NCBI GenBank assembly: GCA_900553035.1
Contig: USCC01000068.1
Span: forward strand, 1 to 11,216
Reading direction: 5' to 3'
DNA length: 11,216 nt
Origin: an uncultured Rhodospirillaceae bacterium
GTDB taxonomy: Bacteria > Pseudomonadota > Alphaproteobacteria > CAAGCB01 > CAG-977
The stretch's first letter is position 1. The number at the start of each line of letters is the position of its first letter. A model generated the notes under the pieces. That model had not been told where the DNA came from, did no database searches, and worked only from the letters and a program-made list of their open reading frames with translations. A program made the position numbers and the translations under genes. Below are positions 1 to 6,472 of this stretch, piece after piece.

Positions 1-52
1 TTTACATTTTAACAGACTCTAATTCCTTGTGTACCAGTTTTCGGGGACAACG
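1..52. other. Left flank of the CRISPR array
   Basis: This short stretch lies outside the first repeat and contains no further repeat copy, so the array truly begins at 53 rather than running off the window. No ORF, hairpin or clear promoter is seen. Because the adjacent repeat is the only degenerate one, this is more likely the distal (trailer) flank than a leader, but only 52 nt are visible. Confidence 0.4.
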
Positions 53-79
53 CCAATCGCTTCCTTTCCAATACTGATA

Positions 80-88
80 TGCTATACT
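80..88 (+). promoter_or_regulatory. Repeat-embedded extended -10 promoter (one of 26 copies)
   Basis: Each repeat ends with TGCTATACT (repeat positions 28-36), an extended -10 element: TG, one base, then TATACT, which matches TATAAT at five of six bases. The copy given is in the first repeat. A weak -35-like TTCCTT sits 16 bp upstream at repeat positions 9-14. Transcription would start about 6-8 nt into the following spacer, leaving roughly 23-24 nt of guide. N. meningitidis and Campylobacter type II-C repeats end in a similar element and drive crRNAs individually, bypassing RNase III. That this one is active is inferred from the match. Confidence 0.7.
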
Positions 89-1406
89 CATTCCCCCTTT
101 CTCGCCACACACTCTTTAGTTATCGCTTCCTTTCCAATACTGATATGCTATACTTATGATGAAGAGGAAATTGGTGTTGATGAGTTATCGCTTCCTTTCC
201 AATACTGATATGCTATACTTTAAGATTGACCGCTTGCGTCGCTCGAATAAGTTATCGCTTCCTTTCCAATACTGATATGCTATACTTAATTGGAATAAAC
301 GATCTCCATCACTTTGGTTATCGCTTCCTTTCCAATACTGATATGCTATACTGAATTTTGTGAATATAAAGAGGACTGGAGTGTTATCGCTTCCTTTCCA
401 ATACTGATATGCTATACTGTTTGCTCTATGTGGTATAATCCCCCCTATGTTATCGCTTCCTTTCCAATACTGATATGCTATACTCGTGTTGAATTTTAGA
501 CCTCAGCAGACTTTGTTATCGCTTCCTTTCCAATACTGATATGCTATACTGGGCAGGTCGCCAAGTTCATACCATTGAACGTTATCGCTTCCTTTCCAAT
601 ACTGATATGCTATACTTCGTGCCGCATGTTAACGAGACAACAATGGTTATCGCTTCCTTTCCAATACTGATATGCTATACTAAAAATGTTATGGCCGATT
701 TTATTGTAGTGTTATCGCTTCCTTTCCAATACTGATATGCTATACTTAACGCGCCAGAAAACCGGTGACCGGATCTGTTATCGCTTCCTTTCCAATACTG
801 ATATGCTATACTTCTATTACGACATTTACCCTGCTGGACGATGTTATCGCTTCCTTTCCAATACTGATATGCTATACTTGTTGAAGACATAGCCAACAAA
901 GAGGGATAGTTATCGCTTCCTTTCCAATACTGATATGCTATACTTTCTTACTGGATGTTATCGAGTTTAACTTCGTTATCGCTTCCTTTCCAATACTGAT
1001 ATGCTATACTTTGGGGAACAGGCGAAAAATACCCTAAGGAGTTATCGCTTCCTTTCCAATACTGATATGCTATACTGCAAAGCACTTTACAGACGGAGGC
1101 TTTGGGGTTATCGCTTCCTTTCCAATACTGATATGCTATACTAGCGAAACATTACGAAAACGCCGTCGAAGTGTTATCGCTTCCTTTCCAATACTGATAT
1201 GCTATACTTCAGTATGAGGTATATGCGAAACGTCTTTCGTTATCGCTTCCTTTCCAATACTGATATGCTATACTAGAATCGCAGTTTTAATGCCGATGCG
1301 CTGTGTTATCGCTTCCTTTCCAATACTGATATGCTATACTGTGACGATTGAAAAAACGCCACAGCAAGGAGTTATCGCTTCCTTTCCAATACTGATATGC
1401 TATACT

Positions 1407-1502
1407 TAAAATCAAAGAGATGTAGTCCGTATACAGGTTATCGCTTCCTTTCCAATACTGATATGCTATACTTAAAATCAAAGAGATGTAGTCCGTATCC
1501 AG
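1407..1502 (+). repeat. Tandem near-identical spacers 21 and 22
   Basis: The spacers at 1407-1436 and 1473-1502 agree at 29 of 30 positions. The only difference is base 27: A (1433) in spacer 21 and C (1499) in spacer 22. They are separated by one perfect repeat at 1437-1472. Either a repeat-spacer unit was duplicated and one copy mutated, or two related invaders were sampled at the same protospacer. Base 27 of 30 lies in the PAM-proximal seed expected for a Cas9 guide. Confidence 0.98.
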
Positions 1503-1743
1503 GTTATCGCTTCCTTTCCAATACTGATATGCTATACTCAACAGACTGGTCAGTGTTGGCGTAAATTGGTTATCGCTTCCTTTCCAATACTGATATGCTA
1601 TACTGATAACGTGGGACAGCTTTATTGCCGCGCAGTTATCGCTTCCTTTCCAATACTGATATGCTATACTATTCAATAAATTCACTCACAACGTAATAAA
1701 GTTATCGCTTCCTTTCCAATACTGATATGCTATACTGGCAACG

Positions 1744-1774
1744 AAAAAAGCCCTTGAAAAACAAGGGCTTTTTG
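1744..1774. terminator. Bidirectional intrinsic terminator between the array and cas2
   Basis: The arms AAAAAGCCCTTG (1745-1756) and CAAGGGCTTTTT (1762-1773) form a perfect 12-bp stem with a five-base A loop. The T run follows the GC core on the plus strand, and the A run gives a T run on the minus strand, so the hairpin can stop both convergent transcripts: the crRNA array from the left and cas9-cas1-cas2 from the right. It begins 8 nt after the last repeat and ends about 19 nt after the cas2 stop codon. No separate leader of usual length fits between array and cas2. Confidence 0.88.
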
Positions 1775-1792
1775 CATTTCTTTCTAAAAATT

Positions 1793-2098
1793 TCAAAGCA
1801 AAAGAAGCTGTTCGCATCCGATTTTTTCCTCTTTTTTCGGCGAACCAATCAAAATTTCCATGGAAGCGTATTGCTTTTCCGTCACAGAAAGTATTCTAAC
1901 ATTTCCGTGCTCCGGAATGAAGGTTTTTAAACGCTTTTTATGTTTTTCAACCGTCTGCTCTCCTTTGCAGATTCGTGAATAAACAGAAAGCTGCAGCATC
2001 ATATAGCCGTCATTGATTAAATCGCGTCGAAAGCGATTCGCAATCCGTCGTTCCGTCTTTGTTTTGACCGGCAAGTCAAAAAACAGAATAAGACGCAT
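1793..2098 (-). CDS. cas2: CRISPR-associated endonuclease Cas2
   Basis: Cas2 is the dimeric core of the Cas1-Cas2 integrase that inserts new spacers into the array. The product is 101 residues, a normal Cas2 length. It opens MRLILFFDLPV, the family's first beta strand, with the conserved aspartate at residue 8 and the typical DLPV turn; a ferredoxin-like fold with the motif LQLSVYSRI follows. I chose the ATG at 2098 because GGAGG lies 8 nt upstream and the family begins just there. An upstream in-frame ATG at 2122, sharing a base with the cas1 stop, would add eight residues (MSATEERY) and lacks that ribosome site. It is the last gene of the cas9-cas1-cas2 operon and ends just before the shared terminator. 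The C-terminal tail is hydrophobic, ending in four leucines. Confidence 0.95.
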   Translation of the reverse strand: MRLILFFDLPVKTKTERRIANRFRRDLINDGYMMLQLSVYSRICKGEQTVEKHKKRLKTFIPEHGNVRILSVTEKQYASMEILIGSPKKEEKIGCEQLLLL

Positions 2099-2106
2099 AT
2101 ATCTTT

Positions 2107-2111
2107 CCTCC
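2107..2111 (-). promoter_or_regulatory. cas2 ribosome binding site
   Basis: GGAGG on the minus strand lies 8 nt before the ATG at 2098, just after the cas1 stop codon. This favours the 2098 start over the in-frame ATG at 2122. Confidence 0.75.
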
Positions 2112-2121
2112 GTCGCGCTCA

Positions 2122-3018
2122 TTATTCAAACAGAGGCACTTTTGAAAATAAAGGAAGAGACAAGGGAGATGCGTCTTTTTCCTTAAAAGCATTCACCAGA
2201 GAAAAACATGTCCTTTCAATTGCATTTAAAATCGAAATTTCTTCCTCTTCAAAAGAGCAGTTTTTCGTCAGAACGGAAATCAATTTTTGCTTTGTCTCCC
2301 GGGTTAAAATCTCAGTTTCAAGCGGAAGATTTAAAACAATCCAGTCAACAAAAGCACGGAAAGGTTCAATCAGGTCATCGGCCAGATTATATGCGTTCAG
2401 CTGGTTTTTATGATGAACCCCAAAAGAAGGTATAAGACCCGCGCAAACCGCGTAACGGGCCACACATCCGCGCAATACGGCATATCCGTAATTCAGAGCG
2501 GCATTTTTTATATCTTCTTCATGACGTTTAAAATCATCAAAAGCCGCTTTCCAATATAAACCGGCGGCATACGCTTCGGCATTTTCAGGATCTCCAGATT
2601 GAACTTTTTTGGCAATATGTATCAGCTTATCCGCCGTTTTATGATTCAAACGCTTTAAAACCTCGGCCTGATTTTCGATTTTCCGTCGGACAATCTTCTG
2701 CCAAAGCCGTTTTTTCAGCGGCTCGGAAGAAGCGATTTGCATTGAAGCAACTGCGGCATAACGACTGTGCGCCAGATACGGCGTAAAAACACCGTTGGGC
2801 ATATGAGACCCGTCACAGGAAAACAGGCAGATATTGTATTCCGCCAATTCAGACAGCAAAGCTCCCGTCAAAAGAATATTTCTGTTTTCCAGCATCATAA
2901 CAGAAATATCTTCCAACGGAAGAGAAAGAGCCTCTCCTTCCTCCGGCTCGTACCGCAGCTGTCTGTTTTTAACGGAAAGCTTGCAGGCGCTTGTCATTTG
3001 AAGAATTCGCCAGCCCAT
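2122..3018 (-). CDS. cas1: CRISPR-associated endonuclease/integrase Cas1 (type II)
   Basis: Cas1 is the metal-dependent integrase that joins prespacers to the repeat ends, working as a complex with Cas2 and, in type II, helped by Cas9 in PAM selection. The 298-residue product has usual type II length. The N-terminal beta domain begins MGWRILQMTSACKLSV, close to other II-C Cas1 starts. The alpha-helical catalytic domain shows the three metal ligands: E148 in the EAYAAGLYW motif, H203 in FGVHHKNQLN, and E218 in NLADDLIEPFRAFVD, so it should be active. The ATG shares one base with the cas9 stop codon (TAATG). There is no strong ribosome site, which suggests translational coupling to cas9. Confidence 0.97.
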   Translation of the reverse strand: MGWRILQMTSACKLSVKNRQLRYEPEEGEALSLPLEDISVMMLENRNILLTGALLSELAEYNICLFSCDGSHMPNGVFTPYLAHSRYAAVASMQIASSEPLKKRLWQKIVRRKIENQAEVLKRLNHKTADKLIHIAKKVQSGDPENAEAYAAGLYWKAAFDDFKRHEEDIKNAALNYGYAVLRGCVARYAVCAGLIPSFGVHHKNQLNAYNLADDLIEPFRAFVDWIVLNLPLETEILTRETKQKLISVLTKNCSFEEEEISILNAIERTCFSLVNAFKEKDASPLSLPLFSKVPLFE

Positions 3019-6000
3019 TATTTTGTATCCGGATGTTTTTTATAAAAATCATTTTTCCAACGGTCCCGCCGCCTCTGTTCGGCGGATTTCGGCTTCAGAG
3101 GCAAGCGTTTTTCGGATTTCACCTCGACGTAACGCCCTAAAGGATCAACCTGGAATTTTTTTATCCTGTCCTGTGTTTTTACGCCGATCCCCTCCTTCAT
3201 AAATGATCTGTCATGTCCTTCAAGAGTAATCGAAGCTGTCGCCCGATTAGCTCCCTTGTAATAACCGAAAATTATCTTCTCCCCCTTTTGAACAAAACAC
3301 AAATCATCGGGAAAAAGGCTGAATTTGAACACATATGATTCATCCATCTCCAGCCATTCCTCCTCAGGTTTACCAGCCACGACCGCTTTATTCGGAAGCA
3401 CTTTGGCCGCCATGTCTTTCAGGTAAACGGGGACAAGATAATATTCTTCCTTTCCGCGTTTATTCTTTTTGGAAAAGACATCAACGCGCAGCATTTCTCC
3501 GTTTCCGGCAATGCCTCCGCGAATTTTAAAGCCTGACTTTACGTTTTCCTCTTTAAATTTCCCGGACGAGGGCTTCAGTGTACATATTGTCTCCTTATGT
3601 AATTCTCCCGTCGCATTTTTCCGCGGTGAACGGGAAACGAATATTTTCGCCAGCGCCTTTTGCACATCTTCGTAAAAACCGTCCCAGGGCGCTTTCAGAT
3701 GCCGCTTAAACGCCTTGTACCAGGCTTCGCCATATTTTTCGGCATACCGCTGTTTGTTTTCAAAAATCTTCGACAGATGCGCCAGATATTTGGTGTAGCC
3801 GTTTGTCGCACAGGCAATAACAATCGCATCCTGCGCATGATGAAGATCGTTTTCCGAGCGGTCTTTTTTCAGTCCCCACTGATAACGCAGAAAATCCGTC
3901 AATCCGCCGCTGCGGGACTGTACACGGTCTTTCAGGATGGCCGAAGATCCGGAAAAATCAATGCAGTCATCCAGATATTTAATCAGATATTTCGCCATAT
4001 AGCGCGTGTCATTGATGTTCCGTTCCCGGAATTCGGCTTCTTTGGCGCTGAAATTTTCAATCAGCAGACGGTCTCGCTTGGCGCTTTTAATTCCTTTCAT
4101 GCTCATGACCCGGCCGATAAAATCCGCGTGACTTTCGACCGGCAGGTATTCCAGCGGCGTCCGATTCGACTTTTCCCGGTTTTCCGAAGAAAAACACAGA
4201 ACCTTGTTATTCAGGGAATCGTCAAGACTGCGTGAATACGGAATAATGTGGTCCACGTCGCAGTAATCCGGCTCTTTTGCCAGACGATCCAAATCAATGG
4301 AACGCCCGGAGTAGACACTTTTTCCATCCTGTTCCTCATACAGCCGGAACTTTAACAGGACTTTCAAAGACACATTCCCGTACCCCAGACGTTCCTCCGC
4401 TTTCTGGCGGGCTGCGTCTTTCAGCTCCCGGAACTCCTCCTGCGCCTTTTGTATCTTCTTTCTGTCCTGAGCGTTGTTATAAATATCCCGCCCCATTTCC
4501 ACATTAATCTGATCCGGAGTCCCGTAGGTCCGAACCATGGCGTTATAAACCTTCCTGAACTGCGAAACGGCACGATTAACAACCGGAACCCTCGTCAACA
4601 GTTTCTGAGGTATCGGCGGCAGGAAAGGCCCTTTTTCCCGAGAGAAGGGTTCTCCGGTTGATTTGAAATCGTATCCGACGGCTTTACAGGCTTCGTTATA
4701 TTTTTTCCCCGCCTCCATTTCAGGCAAAAGCCTGTATACGGCTTTCAAAGATAAACCGATGAATTTGGAAAAAGAAACACCCTTCAGTGTTTCAATATCG
4801 TCCGGATGAATCCCCAGCTCTTTGAGCTGACCTTCAATGTTTTTATCGTTTTTCTGAATGGCAATCACGCTGACGATTTTATCCTGCGTCGGGATATCGT
4901 ATGCTTCACCGATCAGACCTTTCAAAGCATGGTAACCTTTTAAGGAATAGAATTCTTTTTCTTCCGGCGCTTTCTTATTGACAATAAGCTCTTTGGTCTT
5001 TTTGTCATATTTCGGCCGCGGGTTATATTCGACATCCGAAAACCGGAAATCGTCTTCGGAAGGAGAGTTGAAAACCTTCTGACGGATATCCCTGTATGTG
5101 ACTTTTTTCCGGGCTTTCAAAAGATCAAACAGAGCGGCGCGCTCGCCTTCCGTTAAGGGACGTTTTCGCCCGCCTTCAAGGACAGACATTGAATTGATTT
5201 TCCCCAAAGCGACAAAGAACTCGGCGCTCGGAGCCTCTTTCGGCGCACGCTTTTCGTCTTTTTCAAAAGGACAGACGCCCAGCATTTTTTCCACACCCTG
5301 GACATCAACTTCGCGGTGCCGGAAAGCGATCTCTCCGAAAGCCTCTTCAAATTCGGGTGAAGCGAATTCCGACCCGAACGTACGCTGCCGGTCAAAAATC
5401 AAACCGGCTTCGCGGATAATTTCTTCGCGGGTAAATAAGTTGTCAAAACAGGCTTCCGTTTTCTCTGTGCCGTTTTTAGTCACTGTTCTGCAGAAATTCC
5501 TTTTCTTTCCGCCGCGCTCGACAAAGATCTGCGCCAGGGTTTTATTTTCATTTTCCGACAAAAGAGCTTTGTTTTTACTCAGCGCCTCCAAAACCTTGCC
5601 GCCCTCTTCCTCTTTTTCCTGAGCCTTTCGGTAAGATTTAAATCCGCGGTGCTTGGCCAGATGCAGCAAAACGCGAGCCAGCTCTTCTCCGGACAGGCGA
5701 CGGCTCAGCCCCTGGACGCGCAGATCCCACACATCGGCAAGCGGGACGTTTTTACGAACAAAGTCCGTTTCCCCGACAAGCCCCTTTTCGACGAACAGTT
5801 TTTTCAAATCTTTTTTTCTCAGGGCTTTCCGACGGCAAACACGGCGCGCCAGACGTTTCTGACGACGCGGCATTGCAAGAGATTTTCCATCTTTCGGATT
5901 TTCCGCCTCCGGAAAAGTACGGACACCGGCGGCGATAATCTCTCCGGTGATTTCTTCCTGTTTTTCGGGATCCTTATCATCATCAATATCAACGACCGCC

Positions 6001-6050
6001 CACCCCAAAGATGAAATACCGACATCAAATCCGAAAACACGTTTTTTCAT
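3018..6050 (-). CDS. cas9: Cas9 endonuclease, type II-C, compact Nme-like
   Basis: Cas9 is the RNA-guided nuclease that uses crRNA and tracrRNA to cut both strands of target DNA. It has 1010 residues, between the known C. jejuni (984) and N. meningitidis (1082) enzymes. RuvC-I begins FGFDVGISSLGWAV with D9. The arginine-rich bridge helix is at about 60-85. RuvC-II is INVEMGRD with E518. The HNH domain has CDVDHIIPYSRS with D600 and catalytic H601, and N624. RuvC-III is LHHAQDAIVIA with H738 and D741. All catalytic residues are present. The recognition lobe lies roughly at 90-500. Residues from about 850 resemble the wedge and PAM-interacting domains of N. meningitidis Cas9 (VDVFSKK, YYLVPVY, FKFSLFPDDL, EGIGVKT), but aligned PAM-contact positions differ. 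AGGAG sits 6 nt before the ATG, with a TATAAT box upstream. It is the first gene of the operon. Confidence 0.98.
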   Translation of the reverse strand: MKKRVFGFDVGISSLGWAVVDIDDDKDPEKQEEITGEIIAAGVRTFPEAENPKDGKSLAMPRRQKRLARRVCRRKALRKKDLKKLFVEKGLVGETDFVRKNVPLADVWDLRVQGLSRRLSGEELARVLLHLAKHRGFKSYRKAQEKEEEGGKVLEALSKNKALLSENENKTLAQIFVERGGKKRNFCRTVTKNGTEKTEACFDNLFTREEIIREAGLIFDRQRTFGSEFASPEFEEAFGEIAFRHREVDVQGVEKMLGVCPFEKDEKRAPKEAPSAEFFVALGKINSMSVLEGGRKRPLTEGERAALFDLLKARKKVTYRDIRQKVFNSPSEDDFRFSDVEYNPRPKYDKKTKELIVNKKAPEEKEFYSLKGYHALKGLIGEAYDIPTQDKIVSVIAIQKNDKNIEGQLKELGIHPDDIETLKGVSFSKFIGLSLKAVYRLLPEMEAGKKYNEACKAVGYDFKSTGEPFSREKGPFLPPIPQKLLTRVPVVNRAVSQFRKVYNAMVRTYGTPDQINVEMGRDIYNNAQDRKKIQKAQEEFRELKDAARQKAEERLGYGNVSLKVLLKFRLYEEQDGKSVYSGRSIDLDRLAKEPDYCDVDHIIPYSRSLDDSLNNKVLCFSSENREKSNRTPLEYLPVESHADFIGRVMSMKGIKSAKRDRLLIENFSAKEAEFRERNINDTRYMAKYLIKYLDDCIDFSGSSAILKDRVQSRSGGLTDFLRYQWGLKKDRSENDLHHAQDAIVIACATNGYTKYLAHLSKIFENKQRYAEKYGEAWYKAFKRHLKAPWDGFYEDVQKALAKIFVSRSPRKNATGELHKETICTLKPSSGKFKEENVKSGFKIRGGIAGNGEMLRVDVFSKKNKRGKEEYYLVPVYLKDMAAKVLPNKAVVAGKPEEEWLEMDESYVFKFSLFPDDLCFVQKGEKIIFGYYKGANRATASITLEGHDRSFMKEGIGVKTQDRIKKFQVDPLGRYVEVKSEKRLPLKPKSAEQRRRDRWKNDFYKKHPDTK

Positions 6051-6056
6051 TAAATG

Positions 6057-6061
6057 CTCCT
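6057..6061 (-). promoter_or_regulatory. cas9 ribosome binding site
   Basis: AGGAG on the minus strand, 6 nt before the cas9 ATG at 6050. It fixes the start, which also places the RuvC-I motif at the expected distance from the N-terminus. Confidence 0.75.
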
Positions 6062-6073
6062 GTCCGGTTCATG

Positions 6074-6079
6074 ATTATA
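6074..6079 (-). promoter_or_regulatory. Candidate cas operon promoter, -10 box
   Basis: A perfect TATAAT is on the minus strand, preceded by a T run. Transcription would start near 6067, giving a leader of about 17 nt with the ribosome site. No good -35 element lies 16-18 bp upstream (TTATAA), so the promoter may be weak or activator-dependent. It lies between cas9 and the tracrRNA, facing the opposite way to the tracrRNA promoter. Confidence 0.5.
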
Positions 6080-6127
6080 AAAAACAGTTTGCACTTTTAT
6101 AAATTTTATGGCAAGATGTTTGTACTT

Positions 6128-6133
6128 TGTAAT
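6128..6133 (+). promoter_or_regulatory. Candidate tracrRNA promoter, -10 box
   Basis: TGTAAT matches TATAAT at five of six bases and would place the start near 6140, a few bases before the anti-repeat. The -35 region is poor (TTTATG at 17 bp spacing). The box is inferred mainly from its position relative to the tracrRNA. Confidence 0.4.
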
Positions 6134-6140
6134 AGTTGTT

Positions 6141-6237
6141 ATTCAGTGTCCGTATTGGAAAGGGAGCGATAATAATCTATTATAGAGTGGGGCTCTGACG
6201 ATCTGTCCCTGCGGACAGGGTAGTCATCCCCTTTTTA
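6141..6237 (+). ncRNA. tracrRNA for the type II-C Cas9
   Basis: The tracrRNA pairs with the repeat part of crRNA and holds it in Cas9. The anti-repeat at 6152-6173 matches the reverse complement of repeat positions 1-22 at 20 of 22 bases. Both differences (G6164 and T6173) allow G-U pairs, so pairing can run unbroken for 22 bp. Next comes a short hairpin TCTATTATAGA (6176-6186), in the nexus position, then a long composite hairpin. Its stems are GGGG 6189-6192 with CCCC 6228-6231, TGAC 6196-6199 with GTCA 6223-6226, and CTGTCC 6203-6208 with GGACAG 6213-6218. It ends in TTTTT. The 5' end is inferred from the candidate promoter, the 3' end from the T run. It is divergent from cas9, and its strand proves the direction of crRNA transcription. 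Confidence 0.92.
6189..6236 (+). terminator. tracrRNA terminator hairpin
   Basis: Three nested stems (4, 4 and 6 bp, tetraloop CTGC) close at CCCC immediately followed by TTTTTATTTT, an intrinsic terminator that also forms the tracrRNA 3' structure. On the minus strand there is no T run after the stem, so it acts in one direction only. Confidence 0.85.
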
Positions 6238-6315
6238 TTTTGTCGGCGCGGAACCGGGCAAAGCATCCGGGCGTATCCCCTGCGCACCGAAGAATCCCTC
6301 CGGCCTTGAAGCCAT
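6235..6315 (-). CDS. Possible 26-residue ORF in a GC-rich island
   Basis: A minus-strand ATG at 6315 opens 26 codons ending TAA at 6237-6235, with AAGGA 6 nt upstream. The peptide starts MASRPEGFFGAQGIRPDALP and has no signal peptide or membrane segment. The stretch is strikingly GC-rich (40 of 60 bases at 6241-6300) between AT-rich flanks, as if it were coding or a transferred or repeated fragment. It runs towards the tracrRNA and its stop overlaps the tracrRNA T run. I do not recognise it. It may equally be a chance ORF in an intergenic repeat. Confidence 0.2.
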   Translation of the reverse strand: MASRPEGFFGAQGIRPDALPGSAPTK

Positions 6316-6345
6316 TATAATTCCTTTTATTTCAATATGTTTTAT

Positions 6346-6375
6346 TTGGTTTTTCAAATTATAGGCATGTATAAA
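6346..6375 (+). promoter_or_regulatory. Candidate promoter of the efflux operon
   Basis: TTGGTT (6346-6351) and TATAAA (6370-6375) are spaced 18 bp apart in an AT-rich stretch upstream of the adaptor gene, giving a 5' leader of about 90 nt. The rest of 6316-6472 shows no gene, no clear repressor operator and no riboswitch that I can recognise. Confidence 0.3.
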
Positions 6376-6472
6376 AATCGCCTTTGAATTAGAACGGCAT
6401 TATTTTAATTTCGTACCGTTGCCTTTTTATGATATTTTATACGCAAAGGCCTTTTTATTAATGGAATTCGAC

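Larger units (their letters stand above)
53..1736 (+). CRISPR. Type II-C CRISPR array, 26 repeats and 25 spacers
   Basis: The repeat is 36 nt, beginning GTTATCGCTTCC and ending GATATGCTATACT. Repeats start at 53, 119, 184, 251, 317, 383, 449, 515, 581, 646, 711, 777, 843, 909, 975, 1041, 1107, 1173, 1239, 1305, 1371, 1437, 1503, 1569, 1635 and 1701. All read identical except the first, whose first three bases are CCA instead of GTT. Spacers are 30 nt except those at 155-183, 617-645 and 682-710 (29 nt) and 220-250 (31 nt). The strand is set by the tracrRNA, whose plus-strand anti-repeat complements the plus-strand repeat; the 5' half of the repeat is the pairing part. The array is therefore transcribed towards cas2, opposite to the cas operon. 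Spacers 21 and 22 are near-identical. Mature guides should carry the 3' part of each spacer followed by the 5' part of the next repeat. No protospacer source could be identified without a search. Confidence 0.99.

Noticed and set aside
945..974. GTTATCG inside spacer 14 (957-963), resembling a truncated repeat
   Set aside because: Only the first seven bases match the repeat, and the spacer has normal length and spacing; chance is sufficient.
314..1685. ORFs across the array on both strands, with a recurring 12-residue peptide unit
   Set aside because: They arise because the 66-nt repeat-spacer period is divisible by three, so the repeat is read in the same frame each time. They are not a repeat protein.
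2099..2122. Cas2 start at the ATG overlapping the cas1 stop codon
   Set aside because: The Cas2 fold begins at MRLILFFDLPV and a strong GGAGG lies before that ATG, inside the supposed extension.
3335..5862. Many ORFs antisense to cas9 on the plus strand (for example at 3660-4235 and 5098-5622)
   Set aside because: They shadow the cas9 reading frame, have no recognisable domains, and the minus strand carries an unmistakable Cas9.
6051..6151. A long-form tracrRNA or extra repeat-like RNA acting on the cas9 promoter, as known in S. pyogenes
   Set aside because: No repeat-like copy or guide-like match to the cas9 promoter was seen upstream of the anti-repeat, and the tracrRNA is divergent from cas9.
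6150..6175. tracrRNA read from the minus strand, with crRNA also from the minus strand
   Set aside because: The terminator hairpin and T run follow the anti-repeat only on the plus strand, and the repeat promoter motif also faces plus.
6419..6472. Longer adaptor protein beginning at the TTG at 6419
   Set aside because: It would place 22 residues before the MKK of the lipoprotein signal peptide and has no ribosome site; the ATG at 6473 has a modest one.
6241..6472. Riboswitch or attenuator upstream of the efflux operon
   Set aside because: No conserved aptamer pattern, leader peptide facing the operon, or terminator/antiterminator pair could be recognised.
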